Assembly (NCBI GenBank): GCA_963799455.1
Contig: CAWCXF010000004.1
Coordinates: 1-64,000 of the forward strand
Direction: 5' to 3'
DNA: 64,000 bases
DNA from: CAWCXF01 sp963799455
GTDB lineage: Bacteria; Pseudomonadota; Alphaproteobacteria; Rhodobacterales; Rhodobacteraceae
Part shown: positions 27,660-39,689 of the stretch, in pieces
Layout of the letters: every line of letters begins with the position of its first letter
Position numbering within the stretch: the stretch's first letter is position 1
Translations under genes and position numbers: made by a program
Notes under the pieces: generated by a model
Database searches by the model: none
What the model was told of the DNA's origin: nothing
What the model saw: only the letters and a program-made list of their open reading frames with translations

Positions 27660-29004
27660 ATGCCTCGAACCCTGATCGGAACGGTCGGCCTGGCCGTCCT
27701 CCCCGCCCTCGCCATCGCGCAGCCCCTGCCCACCGCCGAGCCCGAGAGCGTCGGCATGTCGTCGGAGCGGCTCGACCGCATCGGAGAGGTGTTCGGGCGC
27801 GAGATCGAGGCGGGCGGGCTGTCCGGCGCCGTGATCATGGTCGCGCGCGACGGCAGGCTCGTCTACTCCGCGGCGCTCGGCGATCAGGATCCGGCGACCG
27901 GCGCGCCGATGGCCGAGGACTCGATCTTCCGCATCTACTCGATGACCAAGCCCCTGGTCTCGGTCGCGGCGATGATCCTGATGGAGGAGGGCGCGCTGGA
28001 GCTGACCGACCCGGTGTCGAAGTTCCTGCCCGAGTTCGCCGACATGAGCGTGAGCGTCCCCGTCACCGACGCCTACGGCAAGACCACCTACCGCGAGGAG
28101 CCCGCGGAGCGCGAGGCGACGGTGCACGACCTGCTGCGCCACACCGCCGGGCTCGCCTATGGCGAGCTGACGGGCAACGCGCGGGTGCAGGAGGCCTATG
28201 CCGAGGCCGGCGCCTACGACCCCGACGGCATGGCCTTCGACGCCCGCCTCCCGAGCCCCGACGAGCAGGTGGCGGGGCTGGCGGAGGCGCCCTTGGCGCA
28301 CCAGCCCGGCACGACCTGGGAATACTCCCTGGCCAGCGACGTGCTCGGCCGGGTGGTCGAGCGCGCCTCGGGGATGCCGCTCGCGGACTTCCTGGAGGAT
28401 CGCCTGTTCGGCCCCCTGGAGATGGACGCGACGGGCTTCCAGGTGCCGCAGAACGCCCTGCCGCGCCTCGCCGAGGCCCCGGCCACCGACCCCGCCACGG
28501 GCGAGCCGATCGAGATGATCGACGTCTCCGCCGAGCCCGGCAACGCGTCGGGGGGCGCGGGCGCGGTCTCGACCGCGGGCGACTACCTGCGCTTTTCGCA
28601 GATGATGCTCGACGGCGGCGCGCTGGGCGACGCGCGGGTGCTGAGCCCCACCAGCGTGAGGCTGATGGCCTCCGACCATCTCGGGACGCGCATCGAGGCC
28701 GAGGTGACGCCCGGCGAGCTGCTGCTCGGCACGCCCGGCTACACCTTCGGCTTGGGCTTCATGGTGCGCGAGGAGCCGGGGCTGGCCGGCGTGCCGGGCT
28801 CTCAGGGCGAGTTCATGTGGGGCGGCTACGGCGGCACCTTCTTCTGGATCGACCCGGTCGAGGATCTCGACCGCCGTGCTGATGACCCAGCGCCCGGGCC
28901 CGACCCGCGCCTACTACCGCCGCCTCGTCAAGCAGCTCGTCCACGCGGCCATCACCGACAGCGCGGCGGACGAGGGCGTCGCCGAGCGGCCGAGCGGGGA
29001 CTGA
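27660..29004 (+). pseudogene. beta-lactamase-related serine hydrolase, single +1 frameshift
   Basis: About 447 residues if one base is removed near 28870. Class-C-type features: signal peptide LIGTVGLAVLPALAIAQ, nucleophile motif SMTK, second motif YSLASD, and a late GGYGGTFFWIDP block. After EDL the annotated frame runs into junk, while the neighbouring frame continues TAVLMTQRPGPTRAYYRRLVKQLV and stops at 29004 just before a hairpin. Family members include esterases and peptidases. The isolated lesion near the C-terminus suggests a sequence error or a recent mutation. Confidence 0.8.
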
Positions 29005-29011
29005 CCCCGAG

Positions 29012-29036
29012 AGGGGGCCGCGGGCGGCGGCCCCCT
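29012..29036 (+). terminator. GC hairpin after the serine hydrolase
   Basis: Stem AGGGGGCCGC / GCGGCCCCCT with a 5-base loop, starting eight bases after the stop codon. There is no T tract, as is common in this genome. Confidence 0.5.
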
Positions 29037-29290
29037 TCGGCGCTCCGCCCGCGACGAGGCGCGGCGGAACCCGCCCGGGCCCCCTCGAAGGGCTCCCACG
29101 ACCCGCCGCGCGCCCTCGCCCTCGCCCGCCGCGAGGGCCGGCGCCACCGCCCCGGCGGCGAGCCCCCGAAGCGCCGGGGGGGGCCTCGGCCCCGCGCGGC
29201 TCTCGGCCGGCGCCGCCCCGCAGCCCGATTGTGCCGCAGGAAAAATCGTGGTCCCCTCCGGACGGGAACCTCGGACGGGGAGCGAGACCG
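29037..29290. other. intergenic region upstream of the polyamine-type transporter
   Basis: About 250 bases. A less GC-rich patch at 29226-29248 (GATTGTGCCGCAGGAAAAATCG) is the best place for the transporter promoter; no exact boxes can be assigned. Confidence 0.35.
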
Positions 29291-30341
29291 ATGAGCAGGA
29301 CCGCAGCGCGCCGCATGGCCGCAGCCTTGGGAGCCGCCGTGCTGGTGGCCGGGGGGGCCGCGAGCGCGCGCGACCTCACCGTGGTGTCCTGGGGCGGCAC
29401 CTATCAGGACGCGCAGCGCGAGATTCTACTTCGAGCCGTTCTCGGAGAAGATCGGCAAGCCCGTGCTCGACGAGAGCTGGGACGGCGGCATCGGCGTGAT
29501 CGCGGCCAAGACCCAGGCGGGGGAGCCCAACTGGGACGTGGTGCAGGTCGAGTCCGAGGAGCTGGAGCTCGGCTGCTTCGACGGCATGTACGAGCCGATC
29601 GACTGGGAGATGCTCGGGGGCCGCGACAAGTTCATCGACGCGGCCGTCAGCGACTGCGGCGTGGGCGCCATCGTCTGGACCACGGGGCTCAGCTACGACG
29701 CCGACCGGCTGGAGACGGCGCCGACCTCCTGGGCCGACTTCTGGGACACCGACGCGTTCCCCGGCAAGCGCGGCTTCCGGCGCGGCCCCAAATACTCGAT
29801 GGAGTTCGCGCTGATGGCCGACGGGGTGGCGCCCGAGGAGGTCTACGACGTGCTCGGCACGCCCGAGGGGGTGGAGCGCGCCTTCGCCAAGCTCGACGAG
29901 ATCAAGGACGACATCGTGTGGTGGGAGTCGGGCGCCCAGCCGCTGCAGCTCCTGGCCTCGGGCGAGGTGGCGATGACGACCGCCTACAACGGCCGCATCA
30001 CCGGCATCAACCGGACCGAGGGCACGAACTTCCAGATCGTCTGGCCGGGCAGCATCTACGCGGTGGACAGCTGGGTGATCCTCAAGGACAGCCCGAACGC
30101 CGAAGCGGCGATGGAGTTCATCGCCTTCGCCAGCGCGCCGGAGAACCAGTCGAAGCTGCCCGAACACGTGGCCTACGGCCTGCCCAACAAGGAGGCGGCG
30201 GCGATGGTGCCCGCCGATCTCCAGGCCGACCTGCCGACCGCGCCGGAGAACATCGAGGGCGCCATCGCGCTCGACGCCGCCTTCTGGACCGACAACATCG
30301 AGGATCTGACGCGCCGCTTCGACGCCTGGCTCGCGCAGTGA
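29291..30341 (+). pseudogene. polyamine-type ABC extracellular solute-binding protein, +1 frameshift
   Basis: About 349 residues after removal of one base near 29425. It starts MSRTAARRMAAALGAAV with a Sec signal ending SARD, then LTVVSWGGTYQDAQRE. The frame slips at GAGATTCTACTTC and continues YFEPFSEKIGKPVLDESWDGG to the end FDAWLAQ. Features of the PotD/PotF-like group are the N-terminal VVSWGG and the binding block YAVDSWVILKDSPN. It would deliver spermidine, putrescine or a related amine to the following permeases. The rest of the gene is undamaged, so the shift may be an assembly artefact. Confidence 0.82.
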
Positions 30342-30369
30342 GCGCTCCTGCCTAGGCGACCCGGCGCCC

Positions 30370-31428
<1,059 letters not shown>

Positions 31429-31454
31429 GCGGGCGCGCGCCCGGCGCCCACTCC

Positions 31455-31734
31455 CGGAGACTTCGAGAACCAGATTGAGGCCTGGGGCGCGCGGCCCAGC
31501 TACGCCTTCGTCGGCCAGCCGGAGACCAACGGCGTCATCGAGCGGTTCTTCCGCACCTTCAAGGAGCAGGTCGTGTATGGCCGCATCTTCCAGACCATCG
31601 ACGACTTCCGCGACACCGTCCGGGACTTCGTGGCCCGCTACGGCGCCGATGGCCGATCGAGAAGACGGCCATCCCAGCCCACATGCCACGCGCGAGAAGT
31701 GGAATCCCGACACCGCGCGCCCCGCGCCGCATAA
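31455..31734 (+). pseudogene. IS3-family transposase C-terminal fragment
   Basis: Reads DFENQIEAWGARPSYAFVGQPETNGVIERFF, RTFKEQVVYGRIFQTID and RDFVARYG, the last part of the integrase core around the catalytic Glu of GVIERFF. No start, no upstream DDE residues, and the end is scrambled (a one-base slip after RYGAD). It is a scar marking where foreign DNA entered the transporter operon. Confidence 0.75.
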
Positions 31735-31808
31735 CGTTGGCCATTGTCCAAGGAACCGGGTGCGGACACAGTAGGTTCGTCCCGTCATGCATACGAAGGA
31801 CGACCGAG
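31735..31808 (+). promoter_or_regulatory. probable promoter of the GlcG-like gene
   Basis: A 74-bp less GC-rich leader containing the imperfect palindrome TTGGCCATTGTCCAA (31737-31751). A promoter is expected here since the gene follows an IS scar; boxes are not certain. Confidence 0.35.
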
Positions 31809-32291
31809 ATGATCCGCAACCTTGCCCTGGCCTCTGCCCTGCTGGCCCCAATCTCCGTCGCCGCGCAGGAGCTTCCGACGGCCCCCTACCTGCCGCTCGA
31901 CATGGCCCAGACCGCCGCGCAAACAGCGGTTGAGGCCTGTGCCGCCGAAGGCCACAACGTCAGCGTCGCCATCGCCGCGAGCAGTGGCGTGACCACGGTG
32001 ATGCTGCGTGCCGACAATGCCGGGCCGCACACCGTGGGCAGCAGCACCGGCAAGGCATTCACCTCGGCCAGCATGGGCCGCGACACGGCCGGCCTGGCCG
32101 GTTTCATCGCCGAGAATCCGGCGAATGACGGTCTGCGCGACATGGACGAGCGGCTGGTGATCCAGGCGGGCGGCCTGCCGATCCGCATCGGCGGCACGCT
32201 GGTGGGCGGCATCGGTGTCGGAGGTGCGCCCTCGGGCGATATCGACGCGACCTGCGCCCGTGCCGGGCTCGATGAGATCGGTGCCGAGTAA
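31809..32291 (+). CDS. GlcG/HbpS-family heme-binding-type protein with signal peptide
   Basis: 160 residues. The signal peptide LALASALLAPISVAAQ is followed by a single GlcG/HbpS (DUF336) domain: AACAAEGH-like VEACAAEGHNVSVAIAASSG, RADNAGPHTVGSSTGKAFTSASMG, and the end GGLPIRIGGTLVGGIGVGGA. Members bind heme or small oxidised ligands, and the exported version suggests a periplasmic role. GAAGGA lies nine bases before the ATG. Codon use (GTT, GCA, ACA, AAT) is looser than in its neighbours and an IS3 scar precedes it, so it looks horizontally acquired. It has its own upstream region and downstream hairpin. Confidence 0.8.
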   Translation: MIRNLALASALLAPISVAAQELPTAPYLPLDMAQTAAQTAVEACAAEGHNVSVAIAASSGVTTVMLRADNAGPHTVGSSTGKAFTSASMGRDTAGLAGFIAENPANDGLRDMDERLVIQAGGLPIRIGGTLVGGIGVGGAPSGDIDATCARAGLDEIGAE

Positions 32292-32312
32292 CCCGTTTTT
32301 GCGTATCCCGGT

Positions 32313-32342
32313 CGGCCCTCGGCCCGCGGCGATGCCGAGGGC
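32313..32342 (+). terminator. perfect 10-bp stem hairpin after the GlcG-like gene
   Basis: GGCCCTCGGC pairs with GCCGAGGGCC around a 10-base loop, about 20 bases after the stop codon. No T tract follows. It would insulate the inserted gene from the permease genes downstream. Confidence 0.55.
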
Positions 32343-32372
32343 CGCACCTTCGGCTCGCACGCGGGTCGTCGC

Positions 32373-33542
32373 ATGACGGCCCGGCTCAAGGCGTTCGGCC
32401 TGGTCCTGCCGCTGATCGCCTTCCTCGGCGTGTTCTTCTTCTGGCCGCTCGCCACCATGCTGACGAGCGCCGTGAGCGACGACGCCGTGGCCCGCGCCTT
32501 CCCCGCCACGGCCCGTGCGCTCGCTGAGTGGGACGGCGCCGTGCCGCCCTCGCCGGCCATCCAGGAGGCGGTCGCGGCGGATCTGCGCGCCAACGAGGAC
32601 CGCGCGGTGCTCGGCGACGCGGTGCGCCGGCTCAACGCCGCGGTCCCCGGCGCCCGCTCGCTCGTCACCGGCACCTACCGCGCCGTGCGCCGCGACGAGG
32701 CCGGGCCGGTCGATCTGGTCGCCATCGACCCCGGCTGGGGCGACCCGGCGGTCTGGCGGGGCTTCGCGCGCGCGATGCCGCCCTACACCGACCGCAACCT
32801 GCTGGCCGCGGTGGATTTGGGGCGCGACGCAGAAGGATCGGTGGTCCGGCTCGACCCGTCGGCCTCCGCCAACCGCGTCATCATGCTCCGCACCTTCGTC
32901 ATCGCCGCGAGCGTCACGGCTCTTTGCGCCGCGATCGGCCTGCCCTACGCCATGCTGATCGCGCGGGCGCAGGGCTGGGCGCGCGCGGCGCTCCTGCTCG
33001 CGGTGCTGCTGCCGCTCTGGACCTCGCTCCTGGTGCGCACCGCCGCCTGGGTGGTGCTCTTGCAGAACGAGGGCCTCATCAACGGCGCGCTGGAGGCGGT
33101 GGGGCTGATCGACGAGCCCTTGCCGCTCATCTTCAACCGCGCGGGCGTGGTGATCGCCATGACCCACGTGCTGCTGCCCTTCATGGTGCTGCCGATCTAC
33201 TCGGTGCTGCTCGGCGTCCCGCCCGCGCTGATGCCGGCCGCCGCGACCTTGGGCGCGAGCCCGCTCAGGGCCTTCCGCCACGTGCTGCTGCCCCTGGTCC
33301 TGCCGGGGCTGGCGTCGGGGATGCTGCTCGTCTTCATGGTGGCCTTGGGCTACTACATCACGCCCGCGCTCGTGGGCGGCGCGGAGGACCAGATGATCTC
33401 CTCCGTGATCGCCTTCTACGCCACCGGCACCGCCAACTGGGGCATGGCGGCGGCCCTCGGCATCGTCCTTCTCGCGGCGACCTTGGCGCTCTACGCCGTC
33501 TACGCGCGCTTCTCGCGCAGCCCGCCGGGGATGGCGCCGTGA
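32373..33542 (+). CDS. ABC transporter permease, PotB type
   Basis: 389 residues, inner membrane. An N-terminal membrane helix (FGLVLPLIAFLGVFFFWPLA) is followed by a periplasmic loop of about 130 residues, then five helices of the BPD_transp_1 domain with the EAA-type loop (AAATLGASPLRAFRHVLLPLVLPG) that contacts the ATPase. The large first loop is typical of one subgroup of polyamine/opine permeases. GTGA overlap with the next permease. Separated from its ATPase gene by the IS scar and GlcG-like insertion. Confidence 0.88.
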   Translation: MTARLKAFGLVLPLIAFLGVFFFWPLATMLTSAVSDDAVARAFPATARALAEWDGAVPPSPAIQEAVAADLRANEDRAVLGDAVRRLNAAVPGARSLVTGTYRAVRRDEAGPVDLVAIDPGWGDPAVWRGFARAMPPYTDRNLLAAVDLGRDAEGSVVRLDPSASANRVIMLRTFVIAASVTALCAAIGLPYAMLIARAQGWARAALLLAVLLPLWTSLLVRTAAWVVLLQNEGLINGALEAVGLIDEPLPLIFNRAGVVIAMTHVLLPFMVLPIYSVLLGVPPALMPAAATLGASPLRAFRHVLLPLVLPGLASGMLLVFMVALGYYITPALVGGAEDQMISSVIAFYATGTANWGMAAALGIVLLAATLALYAVYARFSRSPPGMAP

Positions 33543-34315
33543 GCGTGCTGCGCGGGCTCTACGGCGCCGCCGTGGTGGTGTTCCTGATCGCGCCGATCCT
33601 GGCGATCCTGCCGCTCGCGTTCACCGACTCGATCTTCCTCGCCTACCCGGTCCGCGGCCTCTCGGGGCGCTGGTTCGAGGAGCTGGCGACGAACGAGACC
33701 TGGAGCCGGGCGATCCTCAACAGCCTCGTCATCGGGTCGAGCGCCACCGTCCTCTCGACCGTGCTCGGCACGCTCGCGGCGCTCGGGCTGCGCGGCGACC
33801 GCGTGCCGCTCGCCGGGCTCTGGCGCACGGGCTTCGTCCTGCCGATGGTGGTGCCGCCGGTGGTGCTCGGCGTGGGGATGCAGATCCTCTTCGTCCGCCT
33901 CGGGCTCGCCAGCAGCTACGCGGGCGTGATCCTCGCCCATTCGGTGCTCTGCGTGCCCTTCGTCGTCGTCACCGTCTCGGCCTCGCTCGCCGGCATCGAC
34001 CCCGCCCTGGAGCGCGCCGCCGCGAGCCTCGGCGCGGGCCGCGCGCGCGCCTTCTTCGAGGTCACGCTGCCCTTGGCGCTGCCCGGCGTGGTCTCGGGCG
34101 CCGTCTTCGCCTTCGCCACCTCGCTCGACGAGGTGATCCTGACGCTCTTCGTGGCGGGCCCCAACCAGCGCACGCTCGCCCGCCAGATGTTCTCGACCAT
34201 CCGCGAGAACGTCAGCCCCGCGGTCGCCGCCGCGGCGCTCCTCCTCATCCTCGCCACGCTGGTGCTGGCCGCGCTGGCGGCGCTCGTCCGGCGGCATCAG
34301 GCGCGGCGGACGTAG
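33539..34315 (+). CDS. ABC transporter permease, PotC type
   Basis: 258 residues, six predicted membrane helices. EAA-type loop RAAASLGAGRARAFFEVTLPLALPGVVSG near residues 160-188, followed by the conserved AFATSLDEVILTLFVAG stretch of PotC-like permeases. Starts with GTG at 33539, overlapping the PotB-type stop by four bases. Last gene of the transporter set. Confidence 0.88.
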   Translation: MSVLRGLYGAAVVVFLIAPILAILPLAFTDSIFLAYPVRGLSGRWFEELATNETWSRAILNSLVIGSSATVLSTVLGTLAALGLRGDRVPLAGLWRTGFVLPMVVPPVVLGVGMQILFVRLGLASSYAGVILAHSVLCVPFVVVTVSASLAGIDPALERAAASLGAGRARAFFEVTLPLALPGVVSGAVFAFATSLDEVILTLFVAGPNQRTLARQMFSTIRENVSPAVAAAALLLILATLVLAALAALVRRHQARRT

Positions 34316-34601
34316 CGCAGCCTGCCGACGACCGGCGGAGCCGGCAGACGCGGCGAGCATGAAGGCAGCAGGCGCGACCGGGAGCGGCGCCGGCGTTGGG
34401 AGCGCTCACCGGGGCCGTGGTCTGCTGGATGTCGCGGGAGCGGCCCTAAGGCTTTCCGGGGTGGGGGAGGCGTGGTCGCGCCGGTCCGGCGCGCCCTTCG
34501 AGGCGGCACGCGAGCCCTTCGGTATCCTGCTCGGGACGTGCGGGGACCACGGACCGGCACAGCGCCTCTCCCGCGCGCCTGGCTCAGGCCGCGCCCCTGG
34601 C
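34316..34601. other. convergent intergenic region
   Basis: 286 bases between the permease and the HisD-family gene, which converge. A 15-bp duplication (CCTGGCTCAGGC at 34578 and 34594) adjoins the HisD-family stop. No gene or strong terminator is seen. Confidence 0.35.
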
Positions 34602-35891
<1,290 letters not shown>

Positions 35892-36195
35892 CTCGCTCTC
35901 CTGCGCCGGACCTCGACCGGGAGCCGCCGGGGCGGCGCCGGGATCGTCCATCCGATACGGTGGGCGAAGGCGATCCTCAAGCGCGCGGCCCGGATTCTCG
36001 CGTCGCAGGGATGGGGCCCCCGTCCGGAGCCGCATGAGCCGCTGGCGAGCCCGGCCGGCCCGGCCGCGGATCGCAGCCCGTCGCGCCGCCGCCGGCCCCC
36101 CAAGCAGCGGCCCCGCTCGCCGCCGATCCGCGGGGGGGGGGGGCCGGCCTCAGCTCTCGGCGCCCAGATGGGCGGCGAGCGTCGCGGCCACGCCG
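35892..36195. other. intergenic stretch left of the transposon-split gene
   Basis: About 300 bases. Contains a G9 run at 36132-36140 and the probable promoter side of the HisD-family gene. No gene recognised. Confidence 0.3.
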
Positions 36196-36566
36196 TCACG
36201 TCAGATCGCCCAGGGCGCGAGCGAAGCCGGCGGCGAAGCCCTGATGGGCGCCGAGGTCGCCGTGGACCTCGCGCATGGCGAGCCAGGCGCTCGGGTCTCG
36301 GCCCGCGCCACGCGCGCGCCCAGCCGGGGGTCGTCGGGCTCGATCGCCGCGCCGTCCTCGGTGCGCCCCTCGCAGCAGCGGCACCACGTCGCGCTCAGGA
36401 GCGCGAGGCCCCCAGCCGGTCGCGGATGGCGGGCACGACGACCGTCGGCTGGCGGTTCGAGCCGTCGTGGCAGAGCCGCCGCACCATGTCGCCGGACTTG
36501 GGTTCGGCGAAGCGCGTGGCGATGCGGTCGAGGTGGCCTGGCAGGTCGGCGCCCGGCACCGGGGGC
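36196..36566 (-). pseudogene. mannitol dehydrogenase family protein, C-terminal fragment (split by Tn3-like element)
   Basis: Downstream part of a polyol dehydrogenase. It reads MPPVPGADLPGHLDRIATRFA, MVRRLCHDGSNRQPTVVVPAIRDRLGA, then across frame slips LLSATWCRCCEGRTEDGAAI, EPDDPRL and WLAMREVHGDLGAHQGFAAGF to the stop at 36196. The matching upstream half is at 44102-44366, beyond the transposon. The complete gene was therefore a second mtlK-type gene, a paralogue of the intact one at 50078. It also carries an internal frameshift and a short deletion after DRLGA. Confidence 0.85.
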
Positions 36567-36571
36567 ATCCT

Positions 36572-36609
36572 GGCCCCAGTGCATTATTGGGACATGGACT
36601 CACGGTAGG
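36572..36609 (+). repeat. left 38-bp terminal inverted repeat of the Tn3-like element
   Basis: Begins GGCCCCAGTGCATTATTGGG and ends ACTCACGGTAGG. Matches the right repeat with four differences over 38 positions. The tnpA stop lies ten bases inside. Confidence 0.85.
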
Positions 36610-36618
36610 GGCCGCAGG

Positions 36619-39580
36619 TCAGCTTCGGCTGTTGAGTGTCAACGGCATGAGCCCCTCGGCGTCCAGCGTGATCGCGTCGGACCAGACGTAGTCGCCGGTG
36701 AGGTTGACGCGGTCCCACCCGAGCGGCGAGAGCTGGGCGACGAGGGCGTCGTCGATCCTGCCGCCGCAGCTCGGTGAGGGCACGGCCGAGGTAGCGGCAG
36801 TTGAACAGGACGATGGCCGCGGTGACGAGGTTGAGGGCGGCGGCGCGGGTCTGCTGGTTCTCGAGGCCGCGGTCGCTTGACGCGACCGAGCCGATGGAGG
36901 GCCACGGCGCGCGCGAGGCTGTTGCGGGCTTCGCCTTTGTTGAGCTCGGCGGTGACGAGCCGGCGCAGCGCGGGCTCCTTGAACCAGCGCAGGGTGAACA
37001 GCGTGCGCTCGACGCGGCCGACCTCGCGCAGGGCCGCGGCGAGGGAGTTCTGCTGGAGGTCAGGCCGACAGCTTCCGAAGGATGAGCGAGGGCGTGACGG
37101 CCCGGCCCCGCAGGGCCTCGACGACGCGGCCGATCTCGTCCCAGTGGCCCGCGATCAGCTCGCGGTCGAGCTTCTGGCCGAAGAGCGGCGCCAAGCGGCC
37201 GTAGCGTCGGGCGGGCTCGAAGGCGCCGATCGCGGCGATCCGACAGGCGCGGGATGCGCGGCTCGAAGTCGAGGCCGAGCAGGTGCATCACCGCGAACAC
37301 AATGTCGGAGACGCCGCCGCCATCGACGTGGAGCACCGATGGGTTCACGCCGCTCGTGTGGCCGAGGATGCCGTCGAGCGCGTGGATCGCCTCGCCCGCG
37401 GTGCCGGCGATGACGGTCTGGTGCAGCGGTGCGTAGCGGCCGGTGACGGTGGTGTAGATCTTGACGATGGGGTCGCGGCCGTAATGCGCGTTGACGAGGC
37501 CGCCCGCCTCGCCGGGCCCGCCGAGGTAGTAGGCCTGGCCGTCGGCCGAGGCGCGCCAGCCCTCGCCGAACCAGGCCGACAGGGGTTCGGCGTGGATCGC
37601 GTCGGTGAGGCAGGCCAATGCCGCACGGAACGTCTCCTCGCGCATGTGCCAGGTCTGCATGCGCAGAAGCGCACGCCGGGACGCGACGCTGCAGATGTCG
37701 GCCATGCGCGAGAGGCCCAGGTTCGTCGCCTCGGCGATCAGGGCGGCCAGGAAGGCGCGCTCGTCGGTCGGCGGCAGCCCGGTCGAGACGTGCCCGAACC
37801 GGGAGGTGAAGCCGGTCCAGCGCTCGACCTGCGACAGGACATCGGTGATGCGCGTCACGGGCATGATGGCGTAGGCGCGGGCTGTGAGCCGCCCGACGTC
37901 GCGCTCGGCCACGTCGTTCCCCCTGGCGCTCTTCGGATCCTTGGGGAAGCGCAGTCTGTCGCCCGCGAACAGTGCCGGATCGCCGCTAGACACCCCGCGC
38001 GAGACGTCAAGGAGCGCGGCGTCGAGCCGAGCGGCGCGCGTGTCGAGCCAAGCGTCAGCCGCCGGCATCGAGGCGCCCGACACGATCGCGGGGGCGGCGT
38101 CGGTCCCAGGGGCGAGCAACAGGTCGAGCGAGCGGTGCAGGCGCGAGGCCGGCACCCAGACGTCGCCGGACGCGAGTGCCCCCGACAGCTCGGAGTAGGT
38201 CGCAAGCTCCCAGGTGGTCCGATCGATCCTCCCATCCCTGAAGAGATGCTGGTGCCAGCGCCGCCCGATGTGGGCTGTCGGCACATCCGCGGGCAGCGGC
38301 GTGCGCCAGTCCCCGCCGAGCTCGACGAGGATCGCCATCGCCTCGCGCAGGGGTCCGGTGGAACTCATCCCCTCGAAGACGAAGGAGGCGATGAAGCGCG
38401 GGCCGGCACGCTTGAAGGAGCCGTACTCGGGCGCGATCTCGCCCAGTGCGCTGCCGCGCCCTGGCCTCGTCGTGCGCCGCAGCAGCGCGGCGTCGGCATC
38501 GATGGTGTCAAGGGGCGCGATGGCGGCCACGGCGGCGGCGATGTCCCCGCCCTCGCGCGCCGTCCGCGTCACGGCCTCGAGCACCCCGGCGATGCGGATC
38601 AGGCGCTCGCGGCCCTCCTCGAGGGACGCGGCGATCCTCTGGTCGAGCCGCTTGCGGGCGCGCAGGTGCGCGCGTCCGACGAGCGAGGCGAACATCGAGA
38701 TCGCCGCGTCGGTCAGCACGACCTCCATCTCGCGCAGAGTGGCCACGAGGATCACGCGCCGCCGCGGGGGCCTCATCTGCTGGAATGCCTGGGCGGTGTA
38801 GCGCACGCCCTCGCGCGCGAGCTGCGCCATGCGCGGCCCGTAGGCACGCTCGAGCTCGACCCGCGTCGCGCCGGTGGCCCGGACGAGGTCGATCCTGTCG
38901 AGAAGGGCGAGCAGGGACCGGCTGCCGACGCGCGGCGCGGGCTCGCGCAGCCACGAGAAGCGGCTCTGGCGAGGGTGGGTCTTCTCCGAGAGAAGGGCGT
39001 CGAGCCGCTCCCTCGTCTCCGCGCTCAGGCGGGCGTCGAACCCGGCGATCATGGCGGTCTCGCTGGCCACCATCGCCTCGGCCGCCATGCGCTCGACGAC
39101 GCTGAGGCCCGGGACGACGATCCGGCGCGACCGCATCTCGTCGAGAAGCCGGTCCAGAAGCATCGCTCCGTCTGTCAAACCGACGGCTTCCCGCTCAAGC
39201 CAGACCCGGAGATCCGAGCGCAGAGAGAGCGTGAGGTCGTGAAAGCCAAAGCGTGCCTTGATCGCGGCGAGCTGATCGTATCGGGTCGGAGGGCGCCGGG
39301 CGAAGCCGGCGACCACGCCCGCCTCGACGCCGATCTGCTCGGCGACGTGATCGAGCACGGCGAGGGGCAGCGTCTCGCCGCGGCGCAGATGCCGGCCCGG
39401 ATAACGCAGGCAGCACAGCTGGAGCGCGTAGCCGAGCCGGGTCTCGGGCGTGCGGGCCTCCGCGATCGCGGTGAGGTCGTCAGGGCCGAGACTGTGGAGG
39501 CGGATCACGGCCTCCTCGGTCTCGGGCAAGGCCAGCAGCGAGGTGCGCCGGGCCTCCGTCATCGGAACGCGGGCGGGCAT
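36619..39580 (-). pseudogene. tnpA: Tn3-family transposase TnpA, frameshifted
   Basis: Would encode about 985 residues. The first 780 are intact from MPARVPMTEARRTSLLALPE through SVLHVDGGGVSDIVFAVMHLLG, covering the DNA-binding and most of the catalytic region. Near 37255 the frame slips to IAAIGAFEPARRYGRLAPLF and LILRKLSA, then near 37065 to QNSLAAALREVGRVERTLF and LVTAELNKGEARNSLARAV, then to GLENQQTRAAALNLVTAAIV, and finally to SPLGWDRVNLTGDYVW and LTLNSRS. At least three slips make it inactive as read. AAGGA precedes the ATG at 39580. Confidence 0.9.
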
Positions 39581-39599
39581 CGCTCGATCCTTTCGAAAA

Positions 39600-39689
39600 C
39601 CCCTTGCCATCCGCGTGGGTTGTGCACGAGGTTTGCGCAAGGCCGAAGCCGTTGGCGCGCCGTGCCGGGCGTGAGGCTTGCACAACCGA
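39600..39689. promoter_or_regulatory. candidate tnpA/tnpR res region (left part)
   Basis: Between divergent tnpA and tnpR. Contains several TTGYRCAA-like half sites: TTGTGCACGAGGTTTGCGCA (39619) and GCTTGCACAACC (39674); another, CTGCGCAAG, lies beyond the IS copies at 42585. This suggests a resolvase res site split by the IS1182 insertion. Inference from position and repeats. Confidence 0.4.
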
